The position numbers and the translations under genes were made by a program. Shown piece by piece: positions 44,698 through 53,825 of a stretch of 64,000 nucleotides of DNA. How positions within the stretch are numbered: position 1 is the stretch's first letter; every line of letters begins with the position of its first letter. Source of the DNA: CALOCY01 sp942491975. Its GTDB lineage: Bacteria; Bacteroidota; Bacteroidia; Bacteroidales; Prolixibacteraceae. Below the pieces are notes generated by a model. That model saw only the letters and a list, made by a program, of their open reading frames with translations. It ran no database searches and was not told where the DNA came from. The stretch lies in assembly GCA_942491975.1 (NCBI GenBank), contig CALOCY010000004.1:124001-188000 (forward strand). Direction: 5' to 3'.

Positions 44698-45762
44698 GTG
44701 CGGAAAATCGTTAGAAATATTCTTCTGTTATTCAATGCTATAGTTGTTTTAGCATTAATAACAGCTTATCTGGCAGTACATATTAGTCCGGCAGATTTTT
44801 GGTTGCCGGCCATTTTTGGACTGGGCTTCCCTGTGATTCTGGTTGCAAATTTGATATTTGTATTGATCTGGGCACTGTTCAGAAAGAGGTATTTCTTATT
44901 TTCACTGGTTGTTGTATTGTTCGGATATGGGCATATTAAAAGAACCTTTCAGTTGTTTTCAAAGAAAAAATCAGTTGACGGAGTAAAAGTAGTAAGCTAT
45001 AATGTCCAGAGTTTTTACTCCTATTTCAGGCAGTCCGACCAGTCTGAACCGGACATATTTGATTACCTGAAAAACCGAAAAGCGGATATTATTTGCCTGC
45101 AAGAGACCAAGCTTCAGCGTACGGGACCGATAAACCCCTGGCGGTTGAAGGATTTACTACCCGGAATTAACCATTTTCAGCTGGCACACACATCGCGTTA
45201 TGCAGGGCCACTGACATTTACCAAATACCCCATTGTATACATGGGCGAAATACGTTTTAAGAATTCAAACAACATCGTCATTTATACCGACATAAGAATT
45301 AACACCGACACGGTAAGGGTGTATAATTGTCATTTACAATCGTACCGTATTCAGGCCAATGCGTACAGCATTATCGATTCCATAAGCCTGCGTAATGACA
45401 AACAACAGATCCGTGAGGTAAAAAGCATTGGCAGCAAGCTACATAAAGGGTTTGTCAGGCGTGCGGCACAGGCCGATGATGTGGCACAACACATCGAACA
45501 ATCACCCTACCCGGTAATTGTTTGTGGCGATTTTAACGATACCCCGGTGTCATATACGTATCAGGCTATGAAGCGCGGGTTAAAAGATGCTTTTACAGAG
45601 TCGGGAAGAGGGATGGGGAATACCTATACAGGACGTTTGCCCGGGTTGCGGATCGACTATATTTTGCACGACAAAACATACAAAGCCTATAACTTTACGC
45701 GCGATAAAATTAAATTATCTGATCACTATCCCATCTCCTGCGTGTTGGTGAAAGAGGAGTAA
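44698..45762 (+). CDS. Membrane-anchored endonuclease/exonuclease/phosphatase family protein
   Basis: The N-terminus has two or three membrane segments and the rest is an EEP domain: VKVVSYNVQSF, ADIICLQETKL, and the end PVIVCGDFNDTP...IDYILHDKTY...LSDHYPISCVL (Asn, Glu, Asp and His catalytic residues). The likely active side faces the periplasm. The frame is open from TTG 44632, but I prefer GTG 44698 (VRKIVRNILLL), giving 354 residues; there is no in-frame ATG nearby. A decayed copy of the last ~180 bases lies at 47929-48072. Substrate unknown: DNA, lipid phosphate or other phosphoester. Confidence 0.82.
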   Translation: MRKIVRNILLLFNAIVVLALITAYLAVHISPADFWLPAIFGLGFPVILVANLIFVLIWALFRKRYFLFSLVVVLFGYGHIKRTFQLFSKKKSVDGVKVVSYNVQSFYSYFRQSDQSEPDIFDYLKNRKADIICLQETKLQRTGPINPWRLKDLLPGINHFQLAHTSRYAGPLTFTKYPIVYMGEIRFKNSNNIVIYTDIRINTDTVRVYNCHLQSYRIQANAYSIIDSISLRNDKQQIREVKSIGSKLHKGFVRRAAQADDVAQHIEQSPYPVIVCGDFNDTPVSYTYQAMKRGLKDAFTESGRGMGNTYTGRLPGLRIDYILHDKTYKAYNFTRDKIKLSDHYPISCVLVKEE

Positions 45763-45819
45763 AAGTTGATTATCAAACAGTTTAGGGGGCCTGTTTAAAC
45801 AATTGTTGTCCATGCCGTT

Positions 45820-47634
45820 TTAGCGAGGCGATGTTGTCGATCGGCTTTCTATCTCTGAATTTAGGTGATGTAACGTTTTCTTACTTGCATCCAGATCATG
45901 CAAGATACCGGATTTAGCCTCTTCAAACCTCTCTTTTAAGTCACTAAATAACCTGTGATAATAGCTAATCCCTTCTTTTAAGTTTTTTGCAAAGGTTAAC
46001 AGGTATTTTTCCTGTTTAGTTGTCATAGAGACTTTTGTTTCCTCTATTTTCTCTTTTAGAAAATTGATGTAGATTTTCAGCTCTTTTATAAATAAGTTTG
46101 GACGATCGGTCCGTGTCATCATATTTGATCTTCCGTAAATATGGTCGGTGATCTCTTTCAGGCTCATTTTCCTTGAGAAATAGGCCATGTTCGGGCCCGG
46201 ACATACCGAAACCCCTTCTCCTTCGGTTTTAGTATCTAAATCATTTGCCAACAAAGCCGATGTGCCTAAGCCTACACATGTACACGATTTCTCAACAATT
46301 TGATTGTACCTGATTTGGTAATCCTCCGGAGAAAGATTTTCTTTCTCCAGCTCCTTAATTTTTAGTTTTTGATATTGGCGTGACGCAATGCAGATACCCT
46401 TTTCTGTAAACTCATTGTTTAATGCAGCATATTTCTTCGGACATAGGCTACCCGGATTTCCTTCATTAATCAATGATAATTTCTCAAGGTCTTTCGTATT
46501 ATTCTTAAGACTATTGAAAGGAATGCCCAAGGGTGAAATATTGCTTAAATAGAGGTCTTCTTCTTCGGCTTCCATTAATTTATTGAGTGTAGCATCATCA
46601 ACCGTTGTTGCTTCGGGCACTAACAAAAAAGGAGTCCCCCATCCTACAGAGTCAACCTGATAATGATCAATAAGGAACTGATGCTCTTCAGCTGTGCCGA
46701 CACCTCCCTGGGCGGTAATTTTCAAAGGCAATGGAGCGTCGGGAACCCAACGGTTTTTAGCGGAGAGTGCCCGTACAAGTATTTCGTGAACAGAATCAAT
46801 CAGCACTTGCCGTTGATCGCGAAATTCAGCCAATATAGGCCCCAACAGGTAGCCATCAGTTGCAAAAGCATGTCCGCCACAATTGAGTCCCGATTCAATT
46901 CTGTATTCCGAAACCCACAACCCTTTTTTAGCCAAGAATTTTCCCTGGATCAATGCCGATTTATAATCGCTGACTTTTAATACAATCTTCTTTTTGATCT
47001 CCCCGTTTGCATCGGGATAGAAATCCTCAAATTGCTCCATGTAACTAAACAACCGGGGGTTCATTCCTGCCGAAAGTACAATAGAAGAGCTTAAATCACT
47101 GTTCGCAAATCCCCTCAATGCAGCATGGGCGTCATTGTATTCCACAGGTAATTTTTCTCCTTTTGTATAGTTATCCTTATCAACTTTGGTCATGATGTTT
47201 ACATCAATACTGCCCATTGATAAGTTGTCATTTATCCAGTTCCTTACTTCATTTAAATTAAAGTATTTTGCTGTTAAGCTTTTGAATTCCTGCTTCAGCC
47301 CTGAACTGTCAGGTAGCATATTGAAGAATTCTTTCAGTTCATTCCCTTTTTCAATCGTAGCATTTTTCAACCCTTCAAATTTCTTTTCTGCCAGATTGTT
47401 TATCAAATTCAGGTAAGATGTAATCCTTTTGGCCCTGAAATCTTCAATTTTTTCTGTAATCTCATTGTAAGGGATCTCAAATTTTCCGCAGTACATTTTT
47501 CTTAACTTCTCCAAAAGAATATCGTCAACCAGGGAAATAACAGAATCAATTCCGTATTGTGAGACCTTTAACGGGGTATCAATGGTAAAACCAATTCCCA
47601 TTACAGGGATATGAAGCGTGTGTTTTTTTATCAT
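45820..47634 (-). CDS. Uncharacterised protein with nitronate monooxygenase/glutamate synthase-like TIM-barrel features
   Basis: I do not recognise the exact family of this 604-residue protein. A central segment has FMN-oxidoreductase-like motifs: CGGHAFATDG near 245 and LKITAQGGVGTAEEHQFLIDHYQVDSVGWGTPFLLVPE near 300-340, as in nitronate monooxygenase or glutamate synthase barrels. The region after it has cysteines in SLCPKKYA, KSCTCVGLG and VCPGPNMAYFS that could bind a metal or Fe-S cluster. The C-terminal ~100 residues are helical and probably coiled-coil. No signal peptide. It lies between an intact EEP gene and a decayed EEP fragment, so it may have arrived by insertion into a duplicated region. 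A TATGTTTG box is at 47717-47724. Confidence 0.7.
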   Translation of the reverse strand: MIKKHTLHIPVMGIGFTIDTPLKVSQYGIDSVISLVDDILLEKLRKMYCGKFEIPYNEITEKIEDFRAKRITSYLNLINNLAEKKFEGLKNATIEKGNELKEFFNMLPDSSGLKQEFKSLTAKYFNLNEVRNWINDNLSMGSIDVNIMTKVDKDNYTKGEKLPVEYNDAHAALRGFANSDLSSSIVLSAGMNPRLFSYMEQFEDFYPDANGEIKKKIVLKVSDYKSALIQGKFLAKKGLWVSEYRIESGLNCGGHAFATDGYLLGPILAEFRDQRQVLIDSVHEILVRALSAKNRWVPDAPLPLKITAQGGVGTAEEHQFLIDHYQVDSVGWGTPFLLVPEATTVDDATLNKLMEAEEEDLYLSNISPLGIPFNSLKNNTKDLEKLSLINEGNPGSLCPKKYAALNNEFTEKGICIASRQYQKLKIKELEKENLSPEDYQIRYNQIVEKSCTCVGLGTSALLANDLDTKTEGEGVSVCPGPNMAYFSRKMSLKEITDHIYGRSNMMTRTDRPNLFIKELKIYINFLKEKIEETKVSMTTKQEKYLLTFAKNLKEGISYYHRLFSDLKERFEEAKSGILHDLDASKKTLHHLNSEIESRSTTSPR

Positions 47635-47716
47635 AGCACAATAATTTTTAGCCAGTTATCAACAACTGTCACATTAAACACACCCAAGTGCGTTTGTCCT
47701 TAAAAAGAACCGGTAC

Positions 47717-47724
47717 AAACATAG
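47717..47724 (-). promoter_or_regulatory. Putative -7 box of the 604-residue protein gene
   Basis: TATGTTTG on the minus strand predicts a leader of about 76 bases. Confidence 0.4.
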
Positions 47725-47928
47725 TGATAAATTATTGCCAAAAAAAAGAGTTTAGACAGCATTAAGAATTATGCATGCCCGTCCCATTATTGAAAGTGAG
47801 GGGATATGCATCATGATATTGTTCGATTTTTTAATCAGGGATCCCGATTCTCCGGCTGAGGTTATCTTCTGTAATGAAAAATAAGCCTCAATTTTGTGCA
47901 TTTCCCAGACATGAAGTGTGGGCTAAGA

Positions 47929-48072
47929 TGCTTTTGCAAAGTCGGGAAGAGGAACAGGAAAAACTTACAGAAGCTGTTTGCCCGGTCTACGTATCGACTA
48001 TATTTTACACGCAAGAAAATTGAACTTTCCGACCATTATCCCATCTCTTGTGTATTGGTGAGGGGAAAGTAA
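47929..48072 (+). pseudogene. Decayed copy of the 3' end of the EEP gene
   Basis: This 144-base stretch aligns with about 45584-45762 of the intact EEP gene: GATGCTTTT...GTCGGGAAGAGG, then ATCGACTATATTTT.CACG, then ...CCATTATCCCATCTC.TG and the stop. Its last codons read KIELSDHYPISCVLVRGK*, against KIKLSDHYPISCVLVKEE* in the intact gene. About 36 bases are deleted in the middle and the upstream part is missing. It indicates an old duplication that now flanks the 604-residue protein gene. Confidence 0.75.
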
Positions 48073-48113
48073 TACTTATATAACATTAGCAATTTAACCC
48101 TTGATTCGCATGA

Positions 48114-49901
48114 TTAATCGAGTTTTAAGACGGCCAGGAATGCTTTTTGCGGTACCTCCACATTACCGATCTGCTTCATGCGTTTTTTTCCTTTTTTCTG
48201 CTTCTCCAACAGTTTACGTTTACGGGTGATATCGCCACCGTAACACTTGGCCGTAACATCTTTACGCACGGCTTTTACGGTCTCACGGGCAATGATTTTA
48301 GCCCCGATGGCTGCCTGAATGGCAATGTCGAATTGCTGGCGGGGGATCAGTTCTTTCAGTTTCTCGCACATGCGTCGTCCAAATGGATAGGCGTTGTCAA
48401 AGTGAATAAGTGAAGAGAGGGCATCCACTTTCTCACCATTGAGCAATATGTCGAGGCGTACCAGTTTCGCCGGGCGGTACCCGATCTGGTGGTAGTCGAA
48501 TGAAGCGTACCCTTTGGAAATGCTTTTCAGCTTATCGTAAAAATCGAATACAATTTCAGCCAGCGGCATATCAAATGAAAGCTCCACCCGCTCGGTGGTC
48601 AGGTAGTCCTGCTTGATGAGCGCGCCACGCTTGTCGAGGCAGAGGTTCATGATCGGCCCGATATAATCGGTCTGGGTGATGATCTGTGCCCGGATATAGG
48701 GCTCTTCAATTTGGTTAACCAGCATGGTTTCGGGCAACCCCGAAGGATTATACACCTCAATGATATTTCCATCGCTTTTATGCACCAGGTACGATACGTT
48801 GGGCACGGTGGTGATCACGTTCATATCAAATTCGCGGTCGAGCCGTTCCTGGATAATCTCCATGTGCAATAGTCCCAAAAAGCCACAACGAAAACCAAAT
48901 CCCAGTGCTACAGATGATTCCGGCTCAAACGTGAGTGAAGCATCGTTGAGTTGTAGTTTTTCCATCGAGGCCCTCAGGTCTTCGTAATCTTCGGCATCAA
49001 TAGGATAAACCCCGGCAAACACCATGGGTTTTACCTCTTCAAATCCTTCAATGGCAGCAGCTTCTTCTTTTCCAACGCGCGTGATGGTATCACCCACTTT
49101 TATTTCGCGGGCTGTTTTTATTCCTGAGATGATATAGCCCACGTCACCGGCATTAAGCTGGTTGTGTGGTTCCATGTCAAGCCTGAGTACGCCTACTTCA
49201 TCGGCAATGTACTCTTTTCCGGTGGCCGAAAACTTTACATGGTCACCTTTTTTGATGGTGCCATTCACTACCTTAAAATAGGCAATTATCCCGCGAAACT
49301 GGTTGAATACCGAGTCGAAAATGAGGCATTGCAATGGCGCATCAGTTTCACCTTCAGGGGCAGGGATATTATTAATGATACGTTCAAGTATCTGTTCAAT
49401 ACCCAGCCCTGTTTTCCCGCTGGCATGGATAATATCATTGCGCTTACACCCCAGCAGGTCAATGATCTGGTCTTCTACAATTTCGGGCATGGCATTGGGC
49501 AGGTCCATCTTATTCAGGATGGGTATGATCTCCAGATCGTGCTCAATGGCCAGGTAGAGGTTGGAGATGGTCTGTGCCTGGATGCCCTGTGTGGCATCAA
49601 TAATGAGCAGTGCGCCTTCGCAGGCAGCAATAGACCGTGACACTTCGTATGAAAAATCGACGTGTCCGGGGGTGTCAATAAGGTTGAGTGTATATTGTTC
49701 GTTGTTGTGTGCATAATCCATCTGGATGGCGTGGCTTTTAATGGTAATGCCACGCTCTTTCTCGAGTTCCATATCATCAAGCACCTGATCCTGCATATCC
49801 CGTTCCGAGATCGTTCCGGTGTATTCCAGTAACCTGTCGGCTAAAGTACTCTTCCCGTGGTCGATATGTGCTATGATGCAAAAATTGCGAATATTCTTCA
49901 T
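48114..49901 (-). CDS. lepA: Elongation factor 4 (LepA)
   Basis: LepA is a ribosome-associated translational GTPase that can back-translocate stalled ribosomes. The 595 residues have the G motifs AHIDHGKST (about 11-19), DTPGHVDF (about 78) and NKMDLP (about 132), the EF-G-like domains, and the LepA-specific C-terminal domain (GGDITRKRKLLEKQKKGKKRMKQIGNVEVPQKAFLAVL). A TATCTTTG box at 49961-49968 gives a leader of about 53 bases. Length and motifs are ordinary. Confidence 0.97.
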   Translation of the reverse strand: MKNIRNFCIIAHIDHGKSTLADRLLEYTGTISERDMQDQVLDDMELEKERGITIKSHAIQMDYAHNNEQYTLNLIDTPGHVDFSYEVSRSIAACEGALLIIDATQGIQAQTISNLYLAIEHDLEIIPILNKMDLPNAMPEIVEDQIIDLLGCKRNDIIHASGKTGLGIEQILERIINNIPAPEGETDAPLQCLIFDSVFNQFRGIIAYFKVVNGTIKKGDHVKFSATGKEYIADEVGVLRLDMEPHNQLNAGDVGYIISGIKTAREIKVGDTITRVGKEEAAAIEGFEEVKPMVFAGVYPIDAEDYEDLRASMEKLQLNDASLTFEPESSVALGFGFRCGFLGLLHMEIIQERLDREFDMNVITTVPNVSYLVHKSDGNIIEVYNPSGLPETMLVNQIEEPYIRAQIITQTDYIGPIMNLCLDKRGALIKQDYLTTERVELSFDMPLAEIVFDFYDKLKSISKGYASFDYHQIGYRPAKLVRLDILLNGEKVDALSSLIHFDNAYPFGRRMCEKLKELIPRQQFDIAIQAAIGAKIIARETVKAVRKDVTAKCYGGDITRKRKLLEKQKKGKKRMKQIGNVEVPQKAFLAVLKLD

Positions 49902-49960
49902 CTGCTTCGTTTTTCAGTAACCGTGAAATAGTGGATTTTACCCGCTGTTTCAATTCCCCG

Positions 49961-49968
49961 CAAAGATA
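49961..49968 (-). promoter_or_regulatory. Putative -7 box of lepA
   Basis: TATCTTTG on the minus strand, 60 bases before the start codon. Confidence 0.5.
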
Positions 49969-50216
49969 TTCAATTTTTGGGAATGGTGTGTAAAATTTGA
50001 ATGGGCGGGGTGAAAAACTAACGGGTTGTGGTGAGATGATTCCTGATTGGTGATTTGATTGCCCTGTTTCCGGTTTCCAATCAGTATATTTAAAAACGTG
50101 GCACGGCTTTATACACAGAATTCAACAGGGGTAGGTTAATAAATAGTGCGTGCCACGCTTTTAGATTGTGTGTTGCATGGGTTGGCCTCTGCGGGTGTCC
50201 GCGCCAGACGGGCGAT
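49969..50216. other. Spacer upstream of the CHAT cassette
   Basis: No gene seen. The only clear structure is the 9-bp inverted repeat CGTGGCACG (50097-50105) and CGTGCCACG (50149-50157), both followed by GCTTT-like bases. After the 27-bp repeat, bases 50281-50546 are AT-rich and hold the presumed promoter of the HTH gene. Confidence 0.4.
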
Positions 50217-50243
50217 AAAATCAATAAATGTTAAAATTATGAA
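50217..50243 (+). repeat. 27-bp direct repeat, left copy
   Basis: These 27 bases are identical to 53584-53610. Both copies run into an ATG followed by a lysine-rich start (MKKP... here, MKKL... on the right). Here the ATG at 50239 opens only a 13-codon frame ending at 50280, so it looks like a decayed peptide gene. A CGTGGCACG/CGTGCCACG inverted repeat (50097-50105, 50149-50157) lies just upstream. Confidence 0.7.
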
Positions 50244-50546
50244 GAAGCCCGCCCGGGCGAACATGCTGTCCAATTGTTAAAACAATTGTGTTGTGTTAAG
50301 CAATACCTCTGGATGCCGTATAAATTGATTGTAACTCTTTTTTGAAATCCTGAATTCTTTTTTACCTCAGGAATATTTTGGCTGCTGACTGTTGTTTTAC
50401 TCTCCCTTTTCACTTATATTTGAATCATTGTATATTTAATAGACAATATTTATGTATACAAATATAAACTATAATTACCCATACAGAAAACCTTTTAAGT
50501 TATTTTTTTAAACCTTTTTGGGTTCTTGCTATATATCTGTTTGATT

Positions 50547-50969
50547 ATGAAGGGGGAAAAAGTAAAAAGAATATTGGTTGATGCGGGCTATAATTTGAAT
50601 AGCATTGCCAATAAACTGGGCATCTCTCCCCAAAATTTTCAAAAGTGGCTGAGTGTTCAGGATATGAAAACAGGTATTCTTGAAAAGATTGCTACTGCAA
50701 TAGACAAGGATATTTTTTTCTTCTTTGAAAAAGAGGGAACCACGAATATTTATGATGGCAATGTACTCATTGCCGCCAACGCAAAAAAGACGGTGGTGGG
50801 CGAACAGTATATCAATTACGGGAAGGACACTGCCAAAGAACTTCGGGAAGAGATTAAATTTTTGAAAAAAGAGAAAGAATCACAGCAAAAGGAAATTGAA
50901 TCGCTCACCCGGCAGTTGGAGCTGCAGGAGAGACATATTCAACGCCTGGAGAAACTCATTGATAAATAG
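50547..50969 (+). CDS. HTH domain protein with C-terminal coiled coil
   Basis: From ATG 50547 the 140-residue protein begins with an XRE/phage-repressor-like helix-turn-helix (KVKRILVDAGYNLNSIANKLGISPQNFQKWLSVQDMKTGILEKIATAI, about 4-52), then a short beta stretch (NIYDGNVLIAANAKK), and ends in a ~55-residue coiled coil (ELREEIKFLKKEKESQQKEIESLTRQLELQERHIQRLEKLI) suited to dimerisation. The seven codons upstream of this ATG in the same frame are not protein-like. It is the first gene of the cassette with the TPR membrane protein and TPR-CHAT protein and may control it. Confidence 0.82.
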   Translation: MKGEKVKRILVDAGYNLNSIANKLGISPQNFQKWLSVQDMKTGILEKIATAIDKDIFFFFEKEGTTNIYDGNVLIAANAKKTVVGEQYINYGKDTAKELREEIKFLKKEKESQQKEIESLTRQLELQERHIQRLEKLIDK

Positions 50970-51062
50970 AGGTGTTATATAACAGATGTTACTCAGGGTA
51001 ACTTTTTTTTAATTATTGAAATTAACCTGTGTATATACACAGAACAGCACATTTTTATTCGC

Positions 51063-51572
51063 ATGCCAAAAGTTAATATTTACGGCGGAAATATAAATAT
51101 CCCCGTAACTTTTACATTTAAAAAGAGGCTTATTGCCGTGGTTGTTATGGCCATAGGTGCATTTGTTGCGATACAACTATGGGGGACAAATGATTTAAAC
51201 GCAGAACTTTTCGAGAAGTATTACAAGCCGCCCAACCACCTTATAACATTGCTTGCCGAAGATGAATCGCCAAATGGAAGCGTAAAGGCTTTTTTACAGG
51301 CAGAAAAGGCGATTGAGATGGGAAAATATCACCGGGCAATTGAGCTGTACGACCGCATTATAGCAAAAAATGACCCGTTGTGCCAGGATGCAAGGTGGTA
51401 TAAAGGGTTGTGCCTGTTGAAGATTAATGCCGATGACGAAAAGATACATAACCACTTTCTGCTGGTTATGAACAAAAAGGGGAAATACCGGCAGTGGTCT
51501 TTTGAGATTTTACAACAGAAATTCTACAACGGGGATTCAATGTTTCTTCCTGACGATAATAACCCCGGATAA
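51063..51572 (+). CDS. Membrane protein with TPR-like repeat
   Basis: The 169-residue protein starts with a beta-like segment (MPKVNIYGGNINIPVTF), then one membrane segment (about 21-40, RLIAVVVMAIGAFVAIQLW), then a periplasmic or cytoplasmic helical part with a TPR-like pair (KAFLQAEKAIEMGKYHRAIELYDRIIAKNDPLCQDARWYKGLCLLKI). Family not recognised. It follows the HTH gene by 93 bases and its 3' end overlaps the end of the opposing TPR-CHAT gene by 36 bases. The shared TPR content suggests a functional link (inference). Confidence 0.75.
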   Translation: MPKVNIYGGNINIPVTFTFKKRLIAVVVMAIGAFVAIQLWGTNDLNAELFEKYYKPPNHLITLLAEDESPNGSVKAFLQAEKAIEMGKYHRAIELYDRIIAKNDPLCQDARWYKGLCLLKINADDEKIHNHFLLVMNKKGKYRQWSFEILQQKFYNGDSMFLPDDNNPG

Positions 51573-53550
51573 GATGAGCAATATCACCCCTGCAATGATC
51601 CAATAACCGGTATAGCTGTCCCGTTTCCTGAATACCACCGATGAATTATCGCCTGTCAGGTGATAGTTAGCCCAAAATACCGGGGAGGCAAAGAAGCCGC
51701 TTTCCGAATTGAGGTAGTTCAACTTTGCTTTTTGCAATGCCACATCTTTTGTATCGCCTTCATTCAGGTAGTTGAAAAAATCATCCAGGATAATTTGTGC
51801 GATGCGGCCATCGGCTGTAGAGATACTTTGCAGCACCGACCTGCTGCCCGCTTCCAAAAAAGCATAACCGGCAGAGAGCATCCCTTCGTTGCTGATGTTT
51901 TTCCCGGAACCGGAATAACAGGCGGTAAGGATGGCCAGGTTATGGTTCAATGCCTGCGTTGCTATTTCATGGTCGAAAACGGTATCGTTGTTCAGGATAA
52001 GCAGGTTGTCCTTTCCGTGGGTAAGGATATTGACAATGCCGCTCTTTGTATTGAACAGGGCCTCTTCATTTGCCAGTGTTCCCGGCAGGTATTCAAACGG
52101 TGCATAGTGTTGCATTGTCTGCTTCATTTTTTCAACAAGTTTATCCGGGATATCGGCATGGCCGGGCGCAAAGAGCGCCATTTTTTCGATTACCCCAGAG
52201 CCTTTCAGTGTAGCGTAAATGGTGAGCGACGGAACATACGTTACTGCAAAATTGTGCAGTAAAAAGTTAAAACCCGGATAGTGAAAGTTATCCTGTGCTT
52301 CAGACGGGGTGAGGGCATCAAAAGAGAGTTGGTGCAGTTTCCCGTAAGGTGAAATGAGTAAACGGGTTACGTTGGCGGAAAGTTCGGGGATTAATAACCG
52401 GAAAAGGGTGTTGGATGCCCGGACATAAGCGCGGTAACCTTCGTTTGAAGCTGAGATATTTAAGGTATGGCTGACAAACGTATCAATTGCAGCGGTGAAG
52501 CTTTCGGTAACAGGGGTAAGCGTGGTTTTTACCCCGGCACGGCCGGCAATGATGGTCACCAGCAGGCTATCACTGTAGGAGTAGGAGATAGAAACTGCGT
52601 TATCGGGGATACACGCCAACAGGGTGTCGACAGGCAATGTTTTACGTGCCACGGTTTCGCACAGCACAGGGCTTTTATTGGCTTCGGAAAGTGTAAAAGC
52701 CTCTTCGGGCAGGTTGAGCTTGGCGGCTATTTCAATGGCGGCACAGTAGAGCCGCTGGTATACGGTGTTGGTGAGGTATTTTGATGGTTTCAGGAAGCCG
52801 GATTGCAAACGTTTATGCACGGCAATGCCTTTTTTATAGTGGTGTAACGCTGCGTGCAGTCTATCCTGCCGGTACAACAGGGTGGCTTTGTGCAAAAGGA
52901 TATCGGCGTAGATCATTGATGCTTTGGTGGTGTCGGCCAGTGACAGGGCACGCTCAAAATAGAGGGTTGCCGAATCGGCACGGTTGATACAGGTAAAACA
53001 TTTGGCAATATTGTTCAGTATCCGTGGGTTTTGGGTGTTGCGGGGCAGGTAACCAAGGGCATTGCGGTACTCTTCTTGTATAGTAGATTTGAGCAATATT
53101 GTTGCTGATAACCGTGTGTTTGGCGTCGTCGTTGTTATAATGCAATGCCTGTTTGTAGCAGGCTAACGCTTTCGGATATTGATATATTCTTTTGTAGAGT
53201 ATTCCAAGATTAGAGTATGTGTTACTTAGATCTGGTTTATTATTATTTGCCATACGGATAGCTATAACTTGCTGGAAAAGCACAACGGCTGTATCGTATT
53301 TATGCCTGTACATGTAGGTTGATGCCAGGTTGTTGAGTATCCATGCCCGTTTCTTTTCATCGTTGCACACTTCAAGTACTTGCTTATAGCCTTTTTCAGC
53401 TTTGTAATAATCACCTTTTCTAAGATGCGCATTGGCGACCAACACCAGGCTGTCAATTTTATCCGGTGTTGAAATACCCCTCAACGTATCGGCCTGACCG
53501 TAAACCGTGGCGGCAAGCAACAGCAGCAACAGGGTTGTGTAGATTCTCAT
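51537..53550 (-). CDS. Exported TPR-CHAT protein (caspase-like peptidase fold), frameshifted
   Basis: The start is ATG 53550 (MRIYTTLLLLLLAATVYGQAD), a clear signal peptide. TPR repeats follow (GDYYKAEKGYKQVLEVC, YDTAVVLFQQVIAI, YPKALACYKQALHY). At about 53078-53084 the frame breaks: the first frame ends at 52954, while the other frame resumes the TPRs as EEYRNALGYLPRNT and continues open to 51537. It carries a CHAT domain with the histidine in VNILTHGKDN and the cysteine in ILTACYSGSGK. A C-terminal membrane segment (YWIIAGVILLILSGVIIV) ends the protein. Joined by one base removed, it is 670 residues. CHAT proteins are often proteases activated by partners. Confidence 0.8.
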
Positions 53551-53583
53551 TTTATATAAATTACAGGTGGCAATGATGCCGTA

Positions 53584-53610
53584 AAAATCAATAAATGTTA
53601 AAATTATGAA
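53584..53610 (+). repeat. 27-bp direct repeat, right copy
   Basis: Identical to 50217-50243. It forms the immediate leader and first codon of the double-glycine peptide gene at 53606, in the 55-base gap between that gene and the divergent TPR-CHAT gene. Confidence 0.7.
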
Positions 53611-53812
53611 AAAGTTAGAGTTTTTATTTGAAGAGGTAAAATTAAATGACAATGAGTTGTTCAATGTCAAAGGTGGTAATGATGAAGGGGATAATGAAGA
53701 TGGAGATATTATTATCATAGAAGGGCCCGGTGGAAACGACGGGAAAATCATCTTAACAAATAACATCGGGGAGAGCATTGTTCCTCCTGTTCCCGTATCT
53801 GTAGTAGTGTAG
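53606..53812 (+). CDS. Double-glycine leader peptide (putative secreted peptide precursor)
   Basis: This 68-residue protein begins MKKLEFLFEEVKLNDNELFNVKGG, which matches the leader pattern of Bacteroidota GG-type natural-product or bacteriocin-like precursors (ELxxVxGG ahead of the cut site). The 44-residue core is acidic and glycine-rich (NDEGDNEDGD) with hydrophobic IIIIEGPGG and IILTNN segments and ends VPPVPVSVVV, with no cysteine. A strong terminator follows at once. It is divergent from the TPR-CHAT gene. No peptidase-containing ABC exporter is in the window, so processing would need genes elsewhere. Precursor identity is an inference. Confidence 0.65.
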   Translation: MKKLEFLFEEVKLNDNELFNVKGGNDEGDNEDGDIIIIEGPGGNDGKIILTNNIGESIVPPVPVSVVV

Positions 53813-53825
53813 GGAAGTAGTGTAT

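Noticed and set aside
50239..50280. 13-codon frame MKKPARANMLSNC after the left 27-bp repeat
   Set aside because: Too short and not similar to the GG peptide beyond the first three residues; treated as part of the repeat finding, not as a gene.
51660..52262. 200-codon frame opposite the CHAT domain
   Set aside because: Shadow of the TPR-CHAT gene, whose catalytic motifs are clear on the other strand.
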